Assembly: GCA_036172665.1 (NCBI GenBank)
Contig: JAYKNF010000013.1
Span: 3,968,001 to 4,032,000 of the forward strand
From: Prosopocoilus inquinatus
Lineage: Eukaryota > Arthropoda > Insecta > Coleoptera > Lucanidae
DNA: 64,000 nucleotides
Direction of reading: 5' to 3'
The notes beneath the pieces are model-generated. The model saw only the letters and a list, made by a program, of their open reading frames with translations. It was not told the DNA's origin and searched no databases. This document shows, piece by piece, positions 1 to 9,964 of the stretch; the first letter of the stretch is position 1, and the number at the start of each line of letters is the position of its first letter. The translations under genes were made by a program, and so were the position numbers.

Positions 1-1148
1 ATGATCTAACCTGAAAGCGACCCGCGATCTCTTTCGCGTGTGTCGTGTTACGCCCGCAGTCGGCCCGGCGGCGGAGGGAGTACGTGCGCCGCCGGTCGAA
101 CGTGACCTAATCTAAAGCCGCCGACGCGATCTCTTTCGCCGCGCGGACACGTTCGAACATAATTTCGACCGTACATATTACGTAAATAGATGAATAAAGG
201 AGGCTTTGGATGTTCGTTTGTGATTAAAAAAAAATGCGAGCGCGGGGAGGTCGATTCGTTCGCTCTCCGGCCGGCAATTAAAGCGGGAAATTTAAGGGAA
301 AAAATTGAAAAAAATCGATAAAAATTTTAAAAAATTAAAAATTAAGAGAACGGAAAAATTGAAAAAATTGGGGAAAAATATTCAAAATTTCGGGAAAAAA
401 TTGAAAAAATCGAAAAAAATAGGAAAAAATTCTAAGGATAGAGGAAGCTGATTATTGACGTTTTACAACTTTTTTAAAACATTTTTCCTCACTTTCTCTT
501 ACATATTCCTTAACTCTTTTTTTTTTTAATTGTTCAAGGTCAACTCAAACGGCCCCAACCCAAGCGAGGCCAACCCAGATGACAGAAAAATTTTATTTTA
601 AAGAAAACGAAAAAATTTAAAGAATTAGGGAAAAATGTAGTAAATTTCGAGAAAAAATTGAAAAAAATCGAAAAAAAATGGAAAAAATTCTAAAAATTAA
701 GGAAACCGATTTCTTAAGTTTTCCTACAATTTTTCTCACTTTTTCTTAAACTTTCCTTCCCTTTCTTTTGTAAAATTGTTCAAGGTGAACCCAACCGACG
801 CCAACCCAAGCGGGGCCAACCCAGACGGCGAAAAAAAATTTATAAATTAGGAGAACGGAAAAATTGAAAAAATTGGGGAAAAATACTCAAAATTTCGAAA
901 ATTAGAAAAATCAATTCTTAAAGTTTTCCAACATTCTTCCAAGTCCCTAGGTGCCGCGAGCCCCCAAAGGCTAGCGGCCCAAACAGCGCGCAGCGCTCTC
1001 ACCTCTTCCGTCCAAACGAAACCTCCGTCTATACAAAGCCTCTGTCCACACAAGCCTCTGTTCATACCCACAAGTGGGCGGAGCGTAGCGGATCCCACTT
1101 GTCATATATAAGAAAAGAAACTCGGAAAAGTGTACTTAAGGGGTTCCT
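1..1148. repeat. Long spacer S0 (left-truncated)
   Basis: The window opens inside a long spacer. It matches spacer S5 at a constant offset of 15329 (position 1 = 15330), including the otherwise rare change GGACACG near 144. It holds a 101-bp-spaced degenerate direct repeat (from 3 and from 104, each ending in ATCTCTTTCGC), a 7-bp inverted repeat CCGGCGG/CCGCCGG (65-71/89-95), AATAAA at 193-198 followed by GT-rich sequence and an A-run, then A/T-rich modules. The first module is a chimera (start of module M1 joined to M2), followed by M3 and the truncated M4. No gene is seen. Confidence 0.9.
1070..1112 (+). promoter_or_regulatory. Promoter-like hairpin plus TATATAAG before array A1
   Basis: A perfect 9-bp inverted repeat, ACAAGTGGG (1070-1078) and CCCACTTGT (1094-1102), has a 15-nt loop and lies two bases before TATATAAG (1105-1112). 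About 37 bp later the 120-bp array begins. The motif fits a Pol II TATA box and also, from memory, the TATATA-plus-purines start-site motif described for several insect rRNA genes. It is preserved in all 13 long spacers. Promoter function is inference. Confidence 0.4.
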
Positions 1149-1340
1149 ATGGCGCCGCAATGATCGAAATCGGTCGCGTAGAACGTAAACCCGGGTTGTC
1201 GCGTATCAAACGAAAGGTCTCGCCGAGCGGCGACGGAAAATCGCGTCGGTTCGATTTTTCGATCGAAGATGTCGCTGCAATGATCGAAATCGGACGCGTC
1301 GAACGTAAACCCGGATTGTCGCCTATCAAACGAAAGGTCT
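1149..1340. repeat. 120-bp array A1, two blocks (1.6 units)
   Basis: This is the shortest array. It contains only the array-start variant (GGTCGCGTAGAAC) and the array-end variant (TCGCCTATC), with nothing between them. One change, GATGTCGCT for GATGGCGCT near 1269, breaks the ATGGC core. An open frame runs 1130-1342 (70 codons from GTG; first ATG at 1160). It shows the minimal pair of edge repeats that every long-spacer array keeps. Confidence 0.96.
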
Positions 1341-2755
1341 AAATCGATCGCGTCGAATTCTTTCCGACGTAGAAGAAAGTAGCTTTACGAACGTAACGTT
1401 TACCACATGGCGAGAGATATACGGGGTGATATCGAAAATGTGACACGAGCGCGTGTGTAACAGTGAAAAAGTGTTTCCACTGAAAAAAAGTAAGTGTTAA
1501 AAACAACTGAAAACCTCCAAATTCCATTTCTCCGATGTTACTCCGGTAATCGGAAAAAAGGTTATAAGACGATCGCGGCGGCGGCGGCGGCGTCGTTTTG
1601 CCGGTTAAATTCTTCACGATTTGCATTGTGCCGTCGCGTGTACGCTCGACCGAACGCGTCGAGATTTTGACGGAGCTCATTTGAATTTGCCGCCGCGTAA
1701 AAGATGGGATCGACGAGGGTTGGTTGGCAACGATCGCGCGACACTCGCAGTAAGGAAACCTTGACACTTGACATATGTAATATTATATATATGTACGGCC
1801 AGTCGTGGGGCCGGAGCACCGGTGGTCGGAAGGGAGGGGGGGCGTGCTGACTATCGACAATGATCTAACCTGAAAGCGACGCGCGATCTCTTTCGCGTGT
1901 GTCGTGTTACGCCCGCAGTCGGCCCGGCGGCGGAGGGAGTACGTGCGCCGCCGGTCGAACGTGACCTAATCTAAAGCCGCCGACGCGATCTCTTTCGCCG
2001 CGCGGACGCGTTCGAACATAATTTCGACCGTACATATTACGTAAATAGATGAATAAAGGAGGCTTTGGATGTTCGTTTGTGATTAAAAAAAAATGCGAGC
2101 GCGGGGAGGTCGATTCGTTCGCTCTCCGGCCGGCAATTAAAGCGGGAAATTTAAGGGAAAAAATTGAAAAAAATCGATAAAAATTTAAAAAAATTAAAAA
2201 TTAAGAGAACGGAAAAATTGAACAAATTGGGGAAAAATATTCAAAATTTCGGGGGGAAATTTAAAAAAATCGAGAAAAATCGACAAGAATTCTAAAAATT
2301 AGGGAAACGGATTTCTTAAGTTTCCCAACTTTTTTAAAACATTTCATCACTTCTTACATTTTCCTTCACTTTTTTTCGAAAATTGTTCAAGGTCAACCCA
2401 ACCGACGCCAACCCAAGCGAGGCCAACCCAGACGGCGAAAAAAAATTTATAAATTAGGAGAACGGAAAAATTGAAAAAATTGGGGAAAAATACTCAAAAT
2501 TTCGAAAATTAGAAAAATCAATTCTTAAAGTTTTCCAACATTCTTCCAAGTCCCTAGGTGCCGCGAGCCCCCAAAGGCTAGCGGCCCAAACAGCGCGCAG
2601 CGCTCTCACCTCTTCCGTCCAAACGAAACCTCCGTCTATACAAAGCCTCTGTCCACACAAGCCTCTGTTCATACCCACAAGTGGGCGGAGCGTAGCGGAT
2701 CCCACTTGTCATATATAAGAAAAGAAACTCGGAAAAGTGTACTTAAGGGGTTCCT
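1341..2755. repeat. Long spacer S1 (two-module form)
   Basis: This 1415-bp spacer is the shortest complete form. It contains the array-proximal 278 bp, a T/A motif around 1780-1800 (TATATATATG here, TATATATCTG in most others), a run of seven G near 1839, AATAAA at 2052-2057, A/T module M1 and truncated M4. M2 and M3 are absent, which explains the roughly 507 bp shortfall against S3. It lacks the 12-bp TTTGAATTTGCA duplication seen from S5 onward. It is nearly identical to S2. No gene is seen. Confidence 0.92.
2677..2719 (+). promoter_or_regulatory. Promoter-like hairpin plus TATATAAG before A2
   Basis: The hairpin is intact, with both 9-bp arms as in the first copy, and TATATAAG ends at 2719. 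Downstream sequence to the array start at 2756 is unchanged. Function is inferred from position and conservation only. Confidence 0.4.
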
Positions 2756-4031
2756 ATGGCGCCGCAATGATCGAAATCGGTCGCGTAGAACGTAAACCCG
2801 GGTTGTCGCGTATCAAACGAAAGGTCTCGCCGAGCGGCGACGGAAAATCGCATCGGTTCGATTTTTCGATCGAAGATGGCGCTGCAATGATCGAAATCGG
2901 ACGCGTCGAACGTAAACCCGGATTGTCGCGTATCAAACGAAAGGTCTCGCCGAGCGGCGACGGAAAATCGCGTCGGTTCGATTTTTCGATGGAAGATGGC
3001 GCTGCAATGATCGAAATCGGACGCGTCGAACGTAAACCCGGGTTGTCGCGTATCAAACGAAAGGTCTCGCCGAGCGGCGACGGAAAATCGCGTCGGTTCT
3101 ATTTTTCGATCGAAGATGGCGCTGCAATGATCGAAACTGGACGCGTCGAACGTAAACCCGGGTTGTCGCGCATCAAACGAAAGGTCTCGCCGAGCGGCGA
3201 CGGAAAATCGCGTCGGTTAGATTTTTCGATTGAAGATGGCGCTGCAGTGATCGAAACTGTACGCATCGAACGTAAACCCGGGTTGTCGCGCATCAAACGA
3301 AAGGTCTCGCCGAGCGGCGACGGAAAATCGCGTCGGTTCGATTTTTCGATCGAAGATGGCGCTGCAATGATCGAAACTGGACGCGTCGAACGTAAACCCG
3401 GGTTGTCGCGCATCAAACGAAAGGTCTCGCCGAGCGGCGACGGAAAATCGCGTCGGTTCGATTTTTCGATCGAAGATGGCGCTGCAATGATCGAAATCGG
3501 ACGCGTCGAACGTAAACCCGGGTTGTCGCGTATCAAACGAAAGGTCTCGCCGAGCGGCGACGGAAAATCGCGTCGGTTCGATTTTTCGATGGAAGATGGC
3601 GCTGCAATGATCGAAACTGGACGCGTCGAACGTAAACCCGGGTTGTCGCATATCAAACGAAAGGTCTCGCCGAGCGGCGACGGAAAATCGCGTCGGTTCG
3701 ATTTTTCGATCGAAGATGGCGCTGCAATGATCGAAACTGGACGCGTCGAACGTAAATAAACCCGGGTTGTCGCGCATCAAACGAAAGGTCTCGCCGAGCG
3801 GCGACGGAAAATCGCGTCGGTTCGATTTTTCGATCGAAGATGGCGCTGCAATGATCGAAATCGGACGCGTTGAACGTAAACCCGGGTTGTCGCGTATCAA
3901 ACGAAAGGTCTCGCCGAGCGGCGACGGAAAATCGCGTCGGTTCGATTTTTCGATCGAAGATGGCGCTGCAATGATCGAAATCGGACGCGTCGAACGTAAA
4001 CCCGGATTGTCGCCTATCAAACGAAAGGTCT
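2756..4031. repeat. 120-bp array A2, 11 blocks
   Basis: A 4-bp TAAA duplication at 3753-3760 puts a stop in the forward frame (2737-3759 open, then 3767-4033). Around 3098-3300 it carries a rare consecutive set of variants: TTCTATTTT, then GCAGTGATC with GTACGCATC. The same set recurs in A13 and A28. Several blocks carry ACTGGA for ATCGGA. Its first nine blocks are copied in A3. Confidence 0.97.
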
Positions 4032-5446
4032 AAATTGATCGCGTCGAATTCTTTCCGACGTAGAAGAAAGTAGCTTTACGAACGTAACGTTTACCACATG
4101 GCGAGAGATATACGGGGTGATATCGAAAATGTGACACGAGCGCGTGTGTAACAGTGAAAAAGTGTTTCCACTGAAAAAAAGTAAGTGTTAAAAACAACTG
4201 AAAACCTCCAAATTCCATTTCTCCGATGTTACTCCGGTAATCGGAAAAAAGGTTATAAGACGATCGCGGCGGCGGCGGCGGCGTCGTTTTGCCGGTTAAA
4301 TTCTTCACGATTTGCATTGTGCCGTCGCGTGTACGCTCGACCGAACGCGTCGAGATTTTGACGGAGCTCATTTGAATTTGCCGCCGCGTAAAAGATGGGA
4401 TCGACGAGGGTTGGTTGGCAACGATCGCGCGACACTCGCAGTAAGGAAACCTTGACACTTGACATATGTAATATTATATATATGTACGGCCAGTCGTGGG
4501 GCCGGAGCACCGGTGGTCGGAAGGGAGGGGGGGCGTGCTGACTATCGACAATGATCTAACCTGAAAGCGACGCGCGATCTCTTTCGCGTGTGTCGTGTTA
4601 CGCCCGCAGTCGGCCCGGCGGCGGAGGGAGTACGTGCGCCGCCGGTCGAACGTGACCTAATCTAAAGCCGCCGACGCGATCTCTTTCGCCGCGCGGACGC
4701 GTTCGAACATAATTTCGACCGTACATATTACGTAAATAGATGAATAAAGGAGGCTTTGGATGTTCGTTTGTGATTAAAAAAAAATGCGAGCGCGGGGAGG
4801 TCGATTCGTTCGCTCTCCGGCCGGCAATTAAAGCGGGAAATTTAAGGGAAAAAATTGAAAAAAATCGATAAAAATTTAAAAAAATCAAAAATTAAGAGAA
4901 CGGAAAAATTGAACAAATTGGGGAAAAATATTCAAAATTTCGGGGGGAAATTTAAAAAAATCGAGAAAAATCGACAAGAATTCTAAAAATTAGGGAAACG
5001 GATTTCTTAAGTTTCCCAACTTTTTTAAAACATTTCATCACTTCTTACATTTTCCTTCACTTTTTTTCGAAAATTGTTCAAGGTCAACCCAACCGACGCC
5101 AACCCAAGCGAGGCCAACCCAGACGGCGAAAAAAAATTTATAAATTAGGAGAACGGAAAAATTGAAAAAATTGGGGAAAAATACTCAAAATTTCGAAAAT
5201 TAGAAAAATCAATTCTTAAAGTTTTCCAACATTCTTCCAAGTCCCTAGGTGCCGCGAGCCCCCAAAGGCTAGCGGCCCAAACAGCGCGCAGCGCTCTCAC
5301 CTCTTCCGTCCAAACGAAACCTCCGTCTATACAAAGCCTCTGTCCACACAAGCCTCTGTTCATACCCACAAGTGGGCGGAGCGTAGCGGATCCCACTTGT
5401 CATATATAAGAAAAGAAACTCGGAAAAGTGTACTTAAGGGGTTCCT
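4032..5446. repeat. Long spacer S2 (two-module form)
   Basis: This 1415-bp spacer aligns base for base with S1 at an offset of 2691. I noticed a C for T in the A/T tract near 4886 and AAATTG for AAATCG just after the array. AATAAA is at 4743-4748. Modules are M1 and truncated M4 only. Shared length and module content show that units 2 and 3 arose by a recent tandem duplication. No gene is seen. Confidence 0.92.
5368..5410 (+). promoter_or_regulatory. Promoter-like hairpin plus TATATAAG before A3
   Basis: Both hairpin arms and TATATAAG are intact. This element precedes the longest array in the window. Function is inferred. Confidence 0.4.
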
Positions 5447-8042
5447 ATGGCGCCGCAATGATCGAAATCGGTCGCGTAGAACGTAAACCCGGGTTGTCGC
5501 GTATCAAACGAAAGGTCTCGCCGAGCGGCGACGGAAAATCGCATCGGTTCGATTTTTCGATCGAAGATGGCGCTGCAATGATCGAAATCGGACGCGTCGA
5601 ACGTAAACCCGGATTGTCGCGTATCAAACGAAAGGTCTCGCCGAGCGGCGACGGAAAATCGCGTCGGTTCGATTTTTCGATGGAAGATGGCGCTGCAATG
5701 ATCGAAATCGGACGCGTCGAACGTAAACCCGGGTTGTCGCGTATCAAACGAAAGGTCTCGCCGAGCGGCGACGGAAAATCGCGTCGGTTCTATTTTTCGA
5801 TCGAAGATGGCGCTGCAATGATCGAAACTGGACGCGTCGAACGTAAACCCGGGTTGTCGCGCATCAAACGAAAGGTCTCGCCGAGCGGCGACGGAAAATC
5901 GCGTCGGTTAGATTTTTCGATTGAAGATGGCGCTGCAGTGATCGAAACTGTACGCATCGAACGTAAACCCGGGTTGTCGCGCATCAAACGAAAGGTCTCG
6001 CCGAGCGGCGACGGAAAATCGCGTCGGTTCGATTTTTCGATCGAAGATGGCGCTGCAATGATCGAAACTGGACGCGTCGAACGTAAACCCGGGTTGTCGC
6101 GCATCAAACGAAAGGTCTCGCCGAGCGGCGACGGAAAATCGCGTCGGTTCGATTTTTCGATCGAAGATGGCGCTGCAATGATCGAAATCGGACGCGTCGA
6201 ACGTAAACCCGGGTTGTCGCGTATCAAACGAAAGGTCTCGCCGAGCGGCGACGGAAAATCGCGTCGGTTCGATTTTTCGATGGAAGATGGCGCTGCAATG
6301 ATCGAAACTGGACGCGTCGAACGTAAACCCGGGTTGTCGCATATCAAACGAAAGGTCTCGCCGAGCGGCGACGGAAAATCGCGTCGGTTCGATTTTTCGA
6401 TCGAAGATGGCGCTGCAATGATCGAAACTGGACGCGTCGAACGTAAATAAACCCGGGTTGTCGCGCATCAAACGAAAGGTCTCGCCGAGCGGCGACGGAA
6501 AATCGCGTCGGTTCGATTTTTCGATCGAAGATGGCGCTGCAATGATCGAAATCGGACGCGTTGAACGTAAACCCGGGTTGTCGCGTATCAAACGAAAGGT
6601 CTCGCCGAGCGGCGACGGAAAATCGCGTCGGTTCGATTTTTCGATCGAAGATGGCGCTGCAATGATCGAAATCGGACGCGTCGAACGTAAACTCGGGTTG
6701 TCGCGTATCAAACGAAAGGTCTCGCCGAGCGACGACGGAAAATCGCGTCGGTTCGATTCTTCGATCGAAGATGGCGCTGCAATAATCGAAATCGAACGCG
6801 TCGAACGTAAACCCGGGTTGTCGCGTATCAAACGAAAGGTCTCGCCGAGCGGCGACGGAAAATCGCGTCGGATCGATTTTTCGATCGAAGATGGCGCTGC
6901 AATGATCGAAACTGGACGCGTCGAACGTAAACCCGGATTGTCGCGCATCAAACGAAAGGTCTCGCCGAGCGGCGACGGAAAATCGCGTCGGTTCGATTTT
7001 TCGATCGAAGATGGCGCTGCAATGATCGAAATCGGACGCGTCGAACGTAAACCCGGGTTGTCGCGCATAAAACGAAAGGTCTCGCCGAGCGGCGACGGAA
7101 AATCGCGTCGGTTCGATTTTTCGATCGAAGATGGCGCTGCAATGATCGAAATCGAACGCGTCGAACGTAAACCCGGATTGTCGCGTATCAAACGAAAGGT
7201 CTCGCCGAGCGGCGACGGAAAATCGCGTCGGTTCGATTTTTCGATCGAAGATGGCGCTGCAATGATCGAAATCGGACGCGTCGAACGTAAACCCGGGTTG
7301 TCGCGTATCAAACGAAAGGTCTCGCCGAGCGGCGACGGAAAATCGCGTCGGTTCGATTTTTCGATCGAAGATGGCGCTGCAATGATCGAAATCGGACGCG
7401 TCGAACGTAAACCCGGGTTGTCGCGTATCAAACGAAAGGTCTCGCCGAGCGGCGACGGAAAATCGCGTCGGTTCGATTTTTCGATCGAAGATGGCGCTGC
7501 AATGATCGAAATCGGACGCGTCGAACGTAAACCCGGGTTGTCGCGTATCAAACGAAAGGTCTCGCCGAGCGGCGACGGAAAATCGCGTCGGTTCGATTTT
7601 TCGATCGAAGATGGCGCTGCAATGATCGAAACTGGACGCGTCGAACGTAAACCCGGGTTGTCGCGCATCAAACGAAAGGTCTCGCCGAGCGGCGACGGAA
7701 AATCGCGTCGGTTCGATTTTTCGATCGAAGATGGCGCTGCAATGATCGAAATCGGACGCGTTGAACGTAAACCCGGGTTGTCGAGTATCAAACGAAAGGT
7801 CTCTCCGAGCGGCGACGGAAAATCGCGTCGGTTCGATTTTTCGATCGAAGATGGCGCTGCAATGATCGAAATCGAACGCGTCGAACGTAAACCCGGATTG
7901 TCGCGTATCAAACGAAAGGTCTCGCCGAGCGGCGACGGAAAATCGCGTCGGTTCGATTTTTCGATCGAAGATGGCGCTGCAATGATCGAAATCGGACGCG
8001 TCGAACGTAAACCCGGATTGTCGCCTATCAAACGAAAGGTCT
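5447..8042. repeat. 120-bp array A3, 22 blocks (longest)
   Basis: The first nine blocks copy A2, including the TAAA duplication at 6443-6450. The array then continues with further blocks absent from A2, starting near 6680 with AAACTCGGG, GAGCGACGAC and GATTCTTCG changes, before the usual TCGCCTATC end. A second forward open frame runs 6458-8044 (528 codons), and an antisense frame runs 5908-8031. The added blocks point to in-register insertion or unequal exchange after the duplication. Confidence 0.97.
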
Positions 8043-9964
8043 AAATCGATCGCGTCGAATTCTTTCCGACGTAGAAGAAAGTAGCTTTACGAACGTAACG
8101 TTTACCACATGGCGAGAGATATACGGGGTGATATCGAAAATGTGACACGAGCGCGTGTGTAACAGTGAAAAAGTGTTTCCACTGAAAAAAAGTAAGTGTT
8201 AAAAACAACTGAAAACCTCCAAATTCCATTTCTCCGATGTTACTCCGGTAATCGGAAAAAAGGTTATAAGACGATCGCGGCGGCGGCGGCGGCGTCGTTT
8301 TGCCGGTTAAATTCTTCACGATTTGCATTGTGCCGTCGCGTGTACGCTCGACCGAACGCGTCGAGATTTTGACGGAGCTCATTTGAATTTGCCGCCGCGT
8401 AAAAGATGGGATCGACGAGGGTTGGTTGGCAGCGATCGCGCGACACGCGCAGTAAGGAAACCTTGACATTTGACATATGTAATATTATATATCTGTACGG
8501 CCAGTCGTGGGGCCGGAGCACCGGTGGTCGGAAGGGAGGGGGGGCGTGCTGCCTATCGACAGTGATCTAACCTGAAAGCGACGCGCGAACTCTTTCGCGT
8601 GTGTCGTGTTACGCCGGCAGTCGGCCCGGCGGCGGAGGGAGTACGTGCGCCGCCGGTCGAACGTGACCTAATCTAAAGCCGCCGACGCGATCTCTTTCGC
8701 CGCGCGGACGCGTTCGAACATAATTTCGACCGTACATATTACGTAAATAGATGAATAAAGGAGGCTTTGGATGTTCGTTTGTGATTAAAAAAAAAATGCG
8801 AGCGCGGGGAGGTCGATTCGTTCGCTCTCCGGCCGGCAATTAAAGCGGGAAATTTAAGGGAAAAAATTGAAAAAAATCGATAAAAATTTTAAAAAATTAA
8901 AAATTAAGAGAACGGAAAAATTGAACAAATTGGGGAAAAATATTCAAAATTTTGGGGGGGAAATTTAAAAAAATCGAGAAAAATCGACAAGAATTCTAAA
9001 AATTAGGGAAACGGATTTCTTAAGTTTCCCAACTTTTTTAAAACATTTCATCACTTCTTACATTTTCCTTCACTTTTTTTCGAAAATTGTTCAAGGTCAA
9101 CCCAACCGACGCCAACCCAAGCGAGGCCAACCCAGACGGCGAAAAAAAATTTAAAAATTAGGAGAACGGAAAAATTGAAAAAATTGGGGAAAAATATTCA
9201 AAATTTCGGGAAAAAATTGAAAAAATCGAAAAAAATAGGAAAAAATTCTAAGAATAGAGGAAGCCGATTATTGACGTTTTACAACTTTTTTAAAACATTT
9301 TTCCTCACTTTCTCTTACATATTCCTTAACTCTTTTTTTTTTTAATTGTTCAAGGTCAACTCAAACGGCGCCAACCCAAGCGAGGCCAACCCAGATGACA
9401 GAAAAATTTTATTTTAAAGAAAACGAAAAAATTTAAAGAATTAGGGAAAAATGTAGTAAATTTCGAGAAAAAATTGAAAAAAATCGAAAAAAAATGGAAA
9501 AAATTCTAAAAATTAAGGAAACCTATTTCTCAAGTTTTCCAACAATTTTTCTCACTTTTTCTTAAACTTTCCTTCCCTTTCTGTTCTAAAATTGTTCACG
9601 GTGAACCCAACCGACGCCAACCCAAGCGAGGCCAACCCAGACGGCGAAAAAAAATTTATAAATTAGGAGAACGGAAAAATTGAAAAAATTGGGGAAAAAT
9701 ACTCAAAATTTCGAAAATTAGAAAAATCAATTCTTAAAGTTTTCCAACATTCTTCCAAGTCCCTAGGTGCCGCGAGCCCCCAAAGGCTAGCGGCCCAAAC
9801 AGCGCGCAGCGCTCTCACCTCTTCCGTCCAAACGAAACCTCCGTCTATACAAAGCCTCTGTCCACACAAGCCTCTGTTCATACCCACAAGTGGGCGGAGC
9901 GTAGCGGATCCCACTTGTCATATATAAGAAAAGAAACTCGGAAAAGTGTACTTAAGGGGTTCCT
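8043..9964. repeat. Long spacer S3 (reference four-module form)
   Basis: The anatomy of this 1922-bp spacer is typical. Positions 8043-8320 are the part also used as the short linker. A GC-rich part follows with the T/A motif near 8480-8500, a G-run, the 101-bp-spaced direct repeat and AATAAA at 8754-8759. A/T-rich modules come next: M1 about 8888-9141, M2 9142-9399, M3 9400-9646, and M4 from 9647 truncated near 9760. Each full module runs from an A-rich half through a pyrimidine-rich half to TTGTTCAAGGT or a close variant and CCAACCCA-type repeats. A GC-rich pre-TATA segment completes the spacer. No gene is seen. Confidence 0.92.
9886..9928 (+). promoter_or_regulatory. Promoter-like hairpin plus TATATAAG before A4
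   Basis: The 9-bp arms at 9886-9894 and 9910-9918 pair perfectly, and TATATAAG follows at 9921-9928. Function is inferred. Confidence 0.4.

Noticed and set aside
847..1098. 83-codon reverse frame repeated before each array
   Set aside because: It overlaps the pre-TATA segment and part of module M4. It is conserved only because the DNA is duplicated, and one end is A/T tract translation (Phe/Ser rich).
1339..1819. Reverse frames of 85-146 codons in the array-proximal spacer
   Set aside because: Two overlapping reverse frames span the GCG run and linker. They end differently in short linkers without disruption of the DNA pattern, and no domain is recognised.
2090..2110. Poly(A) tail of a retrotransposed element (A-run after GTGATT)
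   Set aside because: No target-site duplication or element body was found, and the run lies at the same place in every long spacer as part of the unit.
2756..8042. CRISPR array
   Set aside because: Repeats are contiguous 120-bp units without unique spacers or cas genes.
9090..9141. Interstitial telomere array
   Set aside because: CCAACCC words are few, irregular and embedded in longer module ends.
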